NCBI GenBank assembly: GCA_026981865.1
Contig: JALSIA010000221.1
Span: 1 to 37,376 of the forward strand
Source of the DNA: Thermaceae bacterium
Lineage (GTDB): Bacteria > Deinococcota > Deinococci > Deinococcales > Marinithermaceae
Direction: 5' to 3'
Length of the DNA: 37,376 nucleotides
Shown here in pieces: positions 1 through 7,900 of the stretch. Within the stretch, counting starts at the first letter, position 1. The number at the start of each line of letters is the position of its first letter. The notes beneath the pieces are model-generated. The model was not told the DNA's origin. It saw nothing but the letters and a program-made list of their open reading frames with translations, and searched no databases. Position numbers and translations under genes: made by a program.

Positions 1-1
1 C

Positions 2-166
2 CGGATCGGCCACACCCCGATGCCCAGCACCCTCCCGGTCGGGGCCTCGATCCTGATCGGGCTCGAGCCCGGGCGCGACTGCCTCGCCGGCCCCGAGTGG
101 CCCCCCGAGCAGGTGCGCTGGAAGGCCGTGCCCCCCGGCGAGGTCGCCCGCTACCGCTGCGATTGA
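2..166 (+). CDS. C-terminal end of an unrecognised protein (partial)
   Basis: An open frame enters from the left edge and stops at TGA 164-166, leaving 54 visible residues. These are rich in Pro, Gly and Arg and end in YRCD. The GC-rich third positions match the surrounding genes, and a strong hairpin follows 22 nt after the stop, which supports a genuine gene end. No family was recognised. A short Cys/Pro-containing tail is not enough to assign a function. Confidence 0.55.
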   Translation, partial: RIGHTPMPSTLPVGASILIGLEPGRDCLAGPEWPPEQVRWKAVPPGEVARYRCD

Positions 167-187
167 TCCCCGGCCCCGCCAAAGCAC

Positions 188-213
188 AGCGGCCGGCCCG
201 AGGGCCGGCCGCT
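188..213. terminator. Bidirectional hairpin between convergent genes
   Basis: A perfect 12-bp inverted repeat (188-199 with 202-213, GC-only except the outer pair) lies between the stop of the left-edge gene and the stop of the minus-strand Fur-family gene. There is no clear T-run on either side. It is best read as a strong transcription barrier serving both convergent genes. Confidence 0.7.
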
Positions 214-229
214 CCACGAGGCGTCGGGT

Positions 230-670
230 TTACTGGCAGTCGGGGCAGAGCCCGCGCAGCTCGACCCGGGGGTCGCCCACGAACCAGCCGGTGCGCGACT
301 CGACGGCGCGCGCCACCTTTTCGGCATCGAACTCGGGAAGCTCGTCCTCCATCACGTCTTCGATGCGGCCGCAGCTGGTGCAGAAGAGGTGGTGGTGCTT
401 CTTGGTGAAGCCGTCGTAGCGGGTGTGCCCCTGCTGATCCTTGAACTCCCAGAGCAGACCGGCGTCGCGCAGCACCTGCAAGTTGAGGTAAACGGTCGAA
501 AGGCCGATCGAATACCCCTTCTTCTTGAGGCCCTGGTAGAGCTCCTCGGGGGTCGGATGCACGTTCTTGCGGTCCAGGTAGGCGAGAATGCGCTCGCGGG
601 GCAGGGTGTGGCGCAATCCAACGGCCTTTAATCGAGAGCGGTAGACTTCTTTTTCTTTTGTTTTAGCCAT
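230..670 (-). CDS. Fur/PerR-family metal-dependent transcriptional regulator
   Basis: This 146-residue protein has the Fur-family layout: an N-terminal winged helix (about 15-90) with the recognition segment GLSTVYLNLQ, then a metal-binding dimerisation domain. HHHLFCTSCG (about 91-100) carries the sensory histidines and the first zinc Cys pair, and GLCPDCQ at the C-terminus carries the second pair. Both CxxC pairs are present, so structural zinc binding is expected. The family binds palindromes as a dimer and responds to Fe, Mn, Zn or peroxide. The sequence does not say which. The ATG at 670 follows a GGAGG 8 nt upstream. A palindrome at 696-712 suggests autoregulation. A second Fur-family gene lies at 35565-35960. 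Confidence 0.9.
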   Translation of the reverse strand: MAKTKEKEVYRSRLKAVGLRHTLPRERILAYLDRKNVHPTPEELYQGLKKKGYSIGLSTVYLNLQVLRDAGLLWEFKDQQGHTRYDGFTKKHHHLFCTSCGRIEDVMEDELPEFDAEKVARAVESRTGWFVGDPRVELRGLCPDCQ

Positions 671-695
671 CCTTCATGCCTCCAATCTCGTCAAT

Positions 696-712
696 TGTAA
701 GTATACCTTACA
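696..712. promoter_or_regulatory. Candidate Fur-family operator (TGTAAG-N5-CTTACA)
   Basis: A perfect 6-bp inverted repeat with a 5-nt centre sits 26 nt upstream of the minus-strand Fur-family start. On that strand TATACT (700-705) overlaps the palindrome and could be the -10 box. A repressor bound here would block its own promoter. The size and symmetry fit Fur/PerR-type boxes. The identity of the bound protein is inferred from position. Confidence 0.55.
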
Positions 713-790
713 CTGGTTCCACCTGCCAGTGTCAAGGGGAGGGCTTTCTTAATGAATGAAGATGCAATCCCCCGCATGCTCGCGGTTCCT

Positions 791-804
791 TATAATGAGC
801 GACG
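791..804 (+). promoter_or_regulatory. Leaderless-type promoter, TATAAT 8 nt before ATG
   Basis: A consensus TATAAT (791-796) lies 8 nt before the ATG at 805, so transcription would begin at or within a few bases of the start codon. No Shine-Dalgarno sequence and no good -35 box are seen. Confidence 0.6.
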
Positions 805-1077
805 ATGAAGCAAGGCATCGTCGGCCGCGTCCTCTACGTTCTCTTCGCCTTGGGAACGGCCCACCTGCTCCTGTTGGTGGGCGTGGAGGCCCAGCGCGGA
901 TGGGCGTTGCGGCAGGAGGTCCGCATCGTCGACGGCCAGCTGGAGGCGCTCGCCGCCGAAGTGGCGGCTTTGAAGAGCGAGCTCGCCCACGCCGACGACC
1001 CCGCCTACCTGGAGGCCAAGGCGCGCGCGCTTGGCTACGTCTACCCGGAAGAGGTGCTGCGTGCCCCATCCCGCTGA
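805..1077 (+). CDS. FtsB/DivIC-like septum formation protein
   Basis: This 90-residue protein has one N-terminal transmembrane helix (about 9-28), then a coiled-coil segment (about 38-62) and a C-terminal YLEAKARALGYVYPEE element. The same order is found in FtsB/DivIC septum initiators, where it mediates interaction with FtsL and FtsQ partners at the divisome. Length is normal for the family. The ATG at 805 is preceded by a TATAAT box at leaderless distance, which supports this start. The next gene overlaps its last 17 nt. The assignment rests on architecture plus the C-terminal motif. A generic small membrane coiled-coil protein is the alternative. Confidence 0.75.
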   Translation: MKQGIVGRVLYVLFALGTAHLLLLVGVEAQRGWALRQEVRIVDGQLEALAAEVAALKSELAHADDPAYLEAKARALGYVYPEEVLRAPSR

Positions 1078-1342
1078 GGTCTTCTTCGAGGACGAAACCC
1101 TGACCGAGGGCCTGACCGACGACGAGGCCCGCGACCTGCTGGCCTGGCTGGTGGGGCTGGCCGACGAGATGGAGGGCGAGGACCCCGCCTACATCGAACA
1201 GCTCAAACGCCTGGGCCGGCACTTGGCGCGCCTGAGCGCCCGCTGGGGGGTGCCCGTGGGCGACCTGATCGACCTGGTGGAGATCGCCTGGGAGGACCCC
1301 GACCAGCCGCAGGGCCGCCCGCCGCGGCCGATGCGGGCCTAG
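1061..1342 (+). CDS. Small acidic protein of unknown function
   Basis: This 93-residue frame probably starts at GTG 1061, inside the 3' end of the FtsB-like gene, with GAGGTG 4-9 nt upstream as ribosome binding site. A TTG at 1031 in the same frame is a less likely start. The protein is acidic and helical-looking, rich in Glu, Asp and Leu (DDEARDLLAWLVGLADEM), with no membrane segment, signal peptide or Cys motif. The overlap with the upstream gene indicates a translationally coupled pair. No family was recognised. Confidence 0.65.
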   Translation: MPHPAEVFFEDETLTEGLTDDEARDLLAWLVGLADEMEGEDPAYIEQLKRLGRHLARLSARWGVPVGDLIDLVEIAWEDPDQPQGRPPRPMRA

Positions 1343-1536
1343 GCTCACGCTGGGAAAGGGCACGAGGAATCCTCGCAGCGCTGCGACGAGGCCAGGCTTA
1401 CCTGCAAGCCGTGCAGTGCGCAACTCAACGAAGTCCGCTGGTTGAGGCCTAACCACGCACGCTGCCGTCGCTTTGAACCAGCCGCCTTGTCTGCCTGCTG
1501 TACAATTAATCAAAGATTGAGACTGCGGCCAACGAG
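1343..1536. other. Gene-free left border of the island
   Basis: These 194 bases contain no convincing gene or RNA. A short inverted repeat (CTCAAC ... GTTGAG, around 1422-1445) is visible but too small to interpret. No attachment-site duplication was found when compared by eye with the other border near 4680. Confidence 0.3.
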
Positions 1537-1800
1537 GTGCTAGTCATGGACATAAGACTAGGCGGTGCCCGGAACCCTCTCGAACAGTCACTGCTGCACG
1601 AGTTCGAGGAGCACCGCAAATCTCACCTGAAACGCCAGAAGGCTCTTCATTCAGAGGCCGTCTACACCGGTTCAAGAAGGCATGGCAGGCGCACGATCAT
1701 GCCACCTCCATCGTCGTGTCACACAAGATCCCAGGCAACACCCCCAAGGAGGAGCCCTAGCTCCTCATGTGGTTCGACCAAGCAGTAACCAGGATGGGAG
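1537..1800 (+). pseudogene. Frameshifted remnant of a larger gene's 3' end
   Basis: From GTG 1537 one frame reads through HEFEEHRKSHLKRQKALHSE and EAVYTG. Near 1670 the protein-like signal moves into another frame, reading FKKAWQAHDHATSIVV and then, after an in-frame stop, LLMWFDQAVTRMGGE, ending at TAA just before the SIR2 start. The stitched text resembles a continuous helical C-terminus interrupted by one frameshift and one stop. It faintly recalls the tails of large defence-island ATPases of the DUF499 type, but that recollection was not tested. The segment belongs to the island by composition. It could also be non-coding DNA read by chance. Confidence 0.4.
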
Positions 1801-1807
1801 GAGAGTA

Positions 1808-2869
1808 ATGCCTACAAAAACAGTCTTAGACTGGATTATAGATGCTAACACCTGTTTCCTAGTAGGCGCTGGCTGCAGCAAATGCGCGGGAAAGCCTTTA
1901 ATCGGAGAACTAACCGAAGAAGTAAGGAAAGCCTTATCACGCCCAGCTAAAGCCATCCTTGAGGACTTGCGCGGCACCTACGGTCGTTCCGCCACGGTTG
2001 AGGATCTGATCAATCATCTCCTCCAGCTTCACAAGCTTTTATCCTCTAGAAAAAGTCAAGAACATGAAGACTGGACTCCCAAGAGTATTGAACAGGAGAT
2101 TGCCACGATCCAAAGGGCAATAGTTGAAGCCATAGGAACTGAATGGGCAGGCAGCGATATCCACAAGAAATTTCTATTGCGCCTAACAGATCAGCGCGCC
2201 AGAAAAACCTGCGACATCTTTTGCCTTAACTATGACACCGTAATCGAAGCGAGTTTAGAAGAGCTAAGGCTTCCCTATACCGATGGTTTCCGCGGTGCGG
2301 AGAATGCGTATTTCGACCCATCTCTGTACGGTCAGATCCCAGGAAACGGCCCGTATTTCAGGGTGTTCAAACTGCACGGCTCGATTAATTGGATACGGGA
2401 CGCAGATGAAACTGTTCGGCGCCGGCCTGCGACGGCTGTCGAAGATCGCCGTAGAGCTGTGGTCTACCCAGCAGAACAAAAGTACGTTCAGACTCAGTAC
2501 GGCGTCTATGAAACATTACTGTCACTTTTTAGGGACCGCCTAAGAGAAGATCGCCCCAACAATAAACTCGTTGTAATTGGCTATAGTTTTAGTGATGAGC
2601 ACATTAACGTGGCTATCGAGGATAGCATTCTCGCTGATGGCAGCAACTTAACAGTCTACGGTTTTGTCGGGCCAGAAGAGAACAAAGAGGAACAGGAAAA
2701 GCGTTTAAGGGAAATGGCGGCGCGCTGTGACGACCGGTTTAATGTCTTTATCGGACAACACGCATACATTAGCTCGTCCATCGAGCCTGATGAGTGGGAG
2801 GAGATTAAAAAGCTAGATCTCTGGAAGTTTGAGAACTTGGTCAACCTAATGGTTGGAGGTGGCCGATGA
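1808..2869 (+). CDS. SIR2-family NADase-like protein of a SIR2-HerA defence pair
   Basis: This 353-residue protein starts at ATG 1808 after a strong GGGAGGAG. SIR2 signatures are in order: FLVGAGCS (17-24) for NAD binding, LNYDT with Asn141, KLHGSINW with His190, and the C-terminal VIGYSFSDEHIN (about 256-266). Asn and His are the residues expected for NAD+ hydrolysis. In characterised SIR2-HerA systems the SIR2 subunit assembles with HerA and depletes NAD+ during phage infection. The stop overlaps the HerA start as ATGA, so the two are co-translated. GC content is far below the neighbours (53% in one 60-nt line counted), which points to horizontal acquisition. The family call is firm; the defence role is inferred from the pairing. 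Confidence 0.9.
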   Translation: MPTKTVLDWIIDANTCFLVGAGCSKCAGKPLIGELTEEVRKALSRPAKAILEDLRGTYGRSATVEDLINHLLQLHKLLSSRKSQEHEDWTPKSIEQEIATIQRAIVEAIGTEWAGSDIHKKFLLRLTDQRARKTCDIFCLNYDTVIEASLEELRLPYTDGFRGAENAYFDPSLYGQIPGNGPYFRVFKLHGSINWIRDADETVRRRPATAVEDRRRAVVYPAEQKYVQTQYGVYETLLSLFRDRLREDRPNNKLVVIGYSFSDEHINVAIEDSILADGSNLTVYGFVGPEENKEEQEKRLREMAARCDDRFNVFIGQHAYISSSIEPDEWEEIKKLDLWKFENLVNLMVGGGR

Positions 2870-4503
2870 GTCAGAGCGTCTTGCGCATAGGCCGCGTAAT
2901 CGAGGTGAATGGGTCTAGAACCATCGGTGAATTGGAGGCATCTGTAGACGATCTGTATCGAACATATAAAAGTCGCAAATATACGATAGGACAAGTTGGC
3001 TCAATTGTAAAAATTGAGTCTGGCGATCTCCTGATTTTCGGAATAGTCATCTCCTTGAGAATGGAGGAGACGGATTCCACGCAAGCCAACACAGCTGGTC
3101 GTACCGAATCATCAGCGAAATGGATAGAAATAGAGCTCTTTGGACAAGGTCACAAGACAGGGTTGGGAGAAGCAGAATTTCATTTCGAACGAGGCATTTC
3201 GACTTATCCATTGCCCGGCCAAGCGATTTACCTTGCGACCGTTGAGGAACTCCGTCGGATCTATGCCAAGCCGGACAGGCCAACCATTAAAGTGGGTAGT
3301 GTCGCTCAAGCGCGCGGGTTGCCTGTTCATCTGCTAACGAATGAGCTACTTGGGAAACATTTTGCGATACTTGGAACTACCGGTTCTGGAAAATCATGCG
3401 CCGTTGCGCTTCTCATACACAGTATTATCGAGGAATATCCGCACTCGCATATTATTCTCCTCGACCCCCACAATGAATACTACAGAGCCTTTCCAGAAAA
3501 GGCCGAGATAATTGATCCAACATCACTCGAAATACCGCACTGGCTGCTAACCCTCGAAGAGAGCATAGAGCTCTTCATAGGTAGAACTGAACATGCAGCA
3601 ACACGCCAGACGAACATTCTTAAGGACGCCATTCTGCAGGCGCGGAAAGGTTTTCCTGATCAAGCCATGCCTATCGAGAAGATTACTGTAGATACACCAG
3701 TGCCATATAGGCTTGGAGATCTTGTCAGTAACATTAACGCGTCAAAGCCGTCACAAGCGTCAAAAGCCGAGTCGCATGAGAAAATCCTAGCAAAGATTGA
3801 AACGTTACAAGCAGACAAGCGGTTTGAGTTTCTTTTGCGTCCTGATGATAGCGTATCCGACAATCTTGCAGATCTATTATCACAGTTGTTCAGGATACCG
3901 GATAAAGGGAAGCCATTGACCATAATAGATTTGTCAGGTGTCCCATCAGATGTCGTGGATGTTGTGGTATCAGTCCTCTGTCGCACTATTTTTGACTTTG
4001 CTCTTTGGAACCCAAAGCGGTCTGAGATTCCATTATTTCTCGTATGCGAAGAGGCGCATCGTTACGCCCCGAGGAGCGAGGAGGCGTCCTTCCAGCCGAC
4101 GAAGCGTGCGTTGGCGCGCATTGCGAAAGAAGGAAGGAAATATGGCGTTGGGCTCGCCCTAGTGACACAAAGACCATCCGAACTTTCAGAGAGTATACTT
4201 TCTCAATGTAACACGATTATCGCTCTTCGGATGAGCAATGAGCAGGATCAGCACTTTGTACGAAGAGCACTTCCAGATAGCGTTAGAAGTCTGGTTGATG
4301 CTCTTCCAGCACTGCGCACGCGGGAGGCGCTGGTAGTCGGTGAGGGAACAGCAGTTCCAGTACGGATGCTTTTTAACGAAATCCCGGAAGACAGGCGACC
4401 GCATAGCGCAGACGTTCCATACGCCGAAGCGTGGCAAAAGGAATGTGGTAATGAGGAAATGGTGAGGGATGTTGTGAAACGGTGGCGAGAGCAACAGCGA
4501 TGA
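2866..4503 (+). CDS. HerA-like hexameric ATPase of a SIR2-HerA defence pair
   Basis: This 545-residue protein has an N-terminal beta-barrel (HAS-like) region to about 140, then a RecA-like ATPase core. The Walker A motif GTTGSGKS is at 170-177, LLDPHNEY at about 198-205, the Walker B-type LVCEEAHRY at about 390-400, and the sensor segment LALVTQRPSELS follows. This order is typical of HerA/FtsK-superfamily translocases. No nurA is nearby, so it is not the standard end-resection pair. The partner is the upstream SIR2 gene, which overlaps by 4 bp. The family forms hexameric rings that scaffold SIR2 subunits. Composition is low-GC (45% in one 60-nt line counted) against about 70% nearby. Confidence 0.92.
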   Translation: MSQSVLRIGRVIEVNGSRTIGELEASVDDLYRTYKSRKYTIGQVGSIVKIESGDLLIFGIVISLRMEETDSTQANTAGRTESSAKWIEIELFGQGHKTGLGEAEFHFERGISTYPLPGQAIYLATVEELRRIYAKPDRPTIKVGSVAQARGLPVHLLTNELLGKHFAILGTTGSGKSCAVALLIHSIIEEYPHSHIILLDPHNEYYRAFPEKAEIIDPTSLEIPHWLLTLEESIELFIGRTEHAATRQTNILKDAILQARKGFPDQAMPIEKITVDTPVPYRLGDLVSNINASKPSQASKAESHEKILAKIETLQADKRFEFLLRPDDSVSDNLADLLSQLFRIPDKGKPLTIIDLSGVPSDVVDVVVSVLCRTIFDFALWNPKRSEIPLFLVCEEAHRYAPRSEEASFQPTKRALARIAKEGRKYGVGLALVTQRPSELSESILSQCNTIIALRMSNEQDQHFVRRALPDSVRSLVDALPALRTREALVVGEGTAVPVRMLFNEIPEDRRPHSADVPYAEAWQKECGNEEMVRDVVKRWREQQR

Positions 4504-4580
4504 AGGAGACTTCAAGAGATTGTGCTCGGCCGGGGCCTAGTGGAGAAGTGAGCAACGATGACCCTGTCGGTGGAAAATGA
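4500..4580 (+). CDS. 26-residue open frame overlapping the HerA stop (doubtful)
   Basis: An ATG at 4500 overlaps the HerA stop as ATGA and opens a 26-residue frame ending at TGA 4578-4580. It contains no recognisable motif and overlaps the next fragment. The coupling geometry is the only support. It may be a chance frame or the start of a lost third gene. Confidence 0.15.
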   Translation: MKETSRDCARPGPSGEVSNDDPVGGK

Positions 4581-4680
4581 CAACTGGTACTACAGCCCCG
4601 AGCACGGGGAGCTCTGCCGGGTCATCGAGACCCAGACGCTCTGGGGCGAGACCTTCTGCCGTGTCTGGCTGCCGGTCTAG
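4558..4680 (+). pseudogene. Fragment resembling a segment of a SNF2-type helicase protein
   Basis: A 40-residue frame from ATG 4558, preceded by GGAGAAG, reads YYSPEHGELCRV, then IETQTLWGETFCRVWLPV, then TAG. This Cys/Trp-containing text looks like a conserved domain segment, not random sequence. From memory it resembles a region near the N-terminus of helicase-related defence proteins. The reading frame stops abruptly, so the rest of the gene is missing. The family suggestion is tentative, while the protein-like character of the fragment is clear. Confidence 0.4.
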
Positions 4681-4910
4681 CGGGTCGTTGGTGTGCTTTT
4701 TGCTTCGTCCTTGTCCACAACCCCCTAGGGCAGGGTGCTATTTTACGCCGCAACTTTACGAAAGGCTTTGGCCGCCGCGAGGAGGCCGCATAAAAGCCTG
4801 TAGGCTACGCGCTACCTTCCTCCGGCCGCTGATACCTCCACCGCCACCAACGGCGTACCGCACAAGGCGTTCCCTCTACATCGTACCGTGCACCACGAAC
4901 CACGCACCTT
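4681..4910. other. Gene-free segment between the island and dnaE
   Basis: These 230 bases separate the helicase-like fragment from the dnaE stop. No gene, hairpin terminator or RNA is evident. GC-rich host-like sequence resumes here, so the island's right border lies at or just before this stretch. Confidence 0.35.
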
Positions 4911-7900
4911 CTAGAAAGGCACCACCTCGGCCTGGCCCTCGCCGCCCAGCTTGCCCGCGAGCAGCGCTTCGCGATCGGGCAGCGAGCGCACCTCGAGCCC
5001 CTCCAGCTTTTCCAGCTCGGCGGTGACGCCGGGGTCGACGCGCACCTCGCGCGCCTCCAGAAGCGCCCATCCCCCGGGGCCGCGCACCTTCAGGTAAACG
5101 GGTACGACGCCCGGGTGCTCGTCAAGCAGGCTGCGCAGGTCGAGCAAACGCGCGTCGTCCATCAGGCTCAGGTCAAAGCCCAGCTCGAGCACCTGGGGCA
5201 GGCCGTCCAGTTCCTCGTAGAGGAAGACGTCCTGCACCATCACCCGCAGGCTCTCGCCGTCGGCGTCGGGCTCCACGTCGCAGACGGCGATGACCGGCAT
5301 GTCCTCCTTGACCCGCGTCATCACCCGGTCGTAGGCGCGGCCGAAGACCACCACCTCGAGCGCGCCCGAGGCGTCGGCCAGGTTGAAGCGCGCCATCATC
5401 CCGCCCGAGCGCGTGGAGCGGCGTACGATCTGCTCGACCATCCCTGCGAGCAGCACCCGCACCCGCGACTTGGAGCCCGAGTTCTGCTCGTACCAGCGTG
5501 CCACCTCGGCGACCTGGCAGGTGGCCGCCTCGGCGAGGCCGGGGTAGTGCTCCAGCGGGTGCCCGGTCACGTAGATGCCCAGGGCCTCCTTCTCGAAGCG
5601 CAGCCGGATCACCTCCTCGAGCGGCGCGGTCTCGGGCAGCGGCGGCTCGGTGACGCCGTCGTCGAAAAGGCCGGTCAGGCCGCCCGCGGTCTTCTGCTGC
5701 TCGGCGGCGGCCCACTTGAGCAGGCCCTCCATGGCGTCGAGCATCTGCCCGCGCTCGCCGAAGGCGTCGAAGGCGCCGGCCTTGATGAGCGACTCGAGCG
5801 CGCGCTTGTTGACGTGGTGCAGGTCCACCCGCCGCAGGAAGTCGGGCAGGCTCCGGTAGGGCCCGCCCTTCTCGCGCTCGGCGAGAATGCTCTCCACCGC
5901 CCCCTCGCCCACGTTCTTGACCGCCGAGAGGCCGAAGAGGATCTCGCGCCCCACGACGCTAAAGTCGGCCCCCGAGCGGTTGATGTCGGGCGGCAGCACG
6001 TGGATGCCGCCGGCCTCGGCGTCGCGGATGTACTCGGCCACCTTGTCCGAGTTGCGGCGTTCCACCGTGAGCAGCGCGGCCATGAACTCGACCGGGAAGT
6101 GGGCCTTCACGTAGGCCGTCTGGTACGAGATCAGCGAGTAGGCCGCGGCGTGCGACTTGTTGAAGCCGTAGTTGGCGAAGGCCTCGAGCAGGTCGAAGAT
6201 GCGGCTGGCCTCGTCGGGGGGGACGCCCCGCTTCTCGGCGCCGGTGATGAAGCGGTCGCGGTGGGCCTTCAGCTCTTCGACCTTCTTCTTGCCCATCGCG
6301 CGACGGAGCAGGTCGGCTTCGCCCAGGGTGTAGCCCGCCACCGCGCTGGCGATCTGCATGATCTGCTCCTGGTAGACGGGGATGCCGTAGGTCTCGGCCA
6401 GGATGGGCTCGAGCATCTCCGCGGCGTGGGGGAACTCGGCGTAGCTCACCGGCTCCTGCCCGTGGCGACGGCGCAGGTAGGTGGGGATGTTGTCCATCGG
6501 CCCCGGCCGGTAGAGCGAGACGATGGCGATGATGTCGTGCAGCCGCTCGGGTTTGAAGGCCTTGACCGTGTTCGTCATCCCCGTGCCCTCGAGCTGGAAG
6601 ACGCCCTTGGTGTCGCCGCGGCCCAGCATCTCGAAGGTCTTGGGGTCGTCGAGGGGCAGGTTGTCGTAGTCGAGCTCCACGCCCGCGGATTCCCTCACGA
6701 TGCGCTTCGCCTCGTCCAAAAACGAGAGCGTGCGCAGCCCCAGGAAGTCCATCTTGAGCAGGCCCAGCGCCTCCACCGACCCCATGTCGTACTGGGTGAC
6801 GACGCCGTCGCCGCGGGTGTCGCGCATCAGCGGCACCAGGTCGGTGAGCGGCTCGTCGGCGATCACCACCCCCGCGGCGTGCACCGAAGCGTGGCGGTTC
6901 AGCCCCTCGAGCCGCTGGGCGATCTCCAGCACCTCGCGCACGGTCGCGTCCTGCTGCATCGCCGCCTTGAGCTCGGGGATCTGCTCCATCGCCCGCGCCA
7001 GCGGCAGCGGCTTGCCGAACTGCACCGGAATCAGCTTGGCCAGCTGCTCGGCGCGCTTGTACTCGAGCCCGTAGACCCGGGCCACGTCCTTGAGCGCCGC
7101 CTTGGAGGCCAGCGTCCCGAAGGTGGCGATCTGGGCCACCTTGTCCTCGCCGTAACGCTCGCGCACGTAGTCGATCACCTCGTCACGGCGCACGTCCGAG
7201 AAGTCGGTGTCGATGTCGGGCATGCTCACGCGCGCGGGGTTGAGGAAGCGCTCGAAGAGCAGGCCGAACTCGAGCGGGTCGATGTTGGTGATCCGGATCG
7301 CATAGGCCACCAGGCTGCCCGCGGCGCTGCCGCGCCCGGGCCCCACGCTGATGCCGTGGTCCTTGGCCCAGTTGATGTAGTCCTGGACGATCAGCAGGTA
7401 GCCGGGAAACCCCATCTGCTCGATCGTGCCCAGCTCGTACTCGGCCCGCGCCAGCACGCTCCAGCCGTCCCACTCGTGCACGTTGCGCACCTCGGGGAAG
7501 AAGTCCACCCGCTCCCGCGTTTCGCGGTCCAGCCGCGCGAGCTGCAGAATCAGGTCTTCTTCGCGCTCGGCCGGCTCGATCTCGAGCCGGGTCAGGTAGG
7601 CGCGGTAGAGCGCGGGGTTCACCCGGTCGGGGTAGCGCTCCAAGAGCCCCTTGAAGGTCAGCTCGCGCAGGTACTGGTTCTCGTCGCGCCCCTCGGGCAG
7701 CGGGTAGCGCGGGATGCGGTAGGTCATCTTGTCGCCCACCGGCAGCTCTACGTTGCACATCGCCGCGATCTCGGCGCTGTTGCTGAAGATCTCGTCGGGC
7801 CAGTCGGGGAGCGCCTGCTTCATCTCCTCGGGCGTCTTGACGTAGAACTCGTCGCAGGGGAACTTCCAGCGGTCCTCGTCGGCCAGCGTCGCCTTCGACT

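Noticed and set aside
1422-1445. Possible attachment site or transposon end at the left island border
   Set aside because: Only a 6-bp inverted repeat, with no matching direct repeat seen at the right border and no integrase or transposase gene.
1682-1807. Upstream extension of the SIR2 frame by 42 codons
   Set aside because: The extension is Arg/His/Pro-rich without family resemblance, and GGGAGGAG directly precedes ATG 1808.
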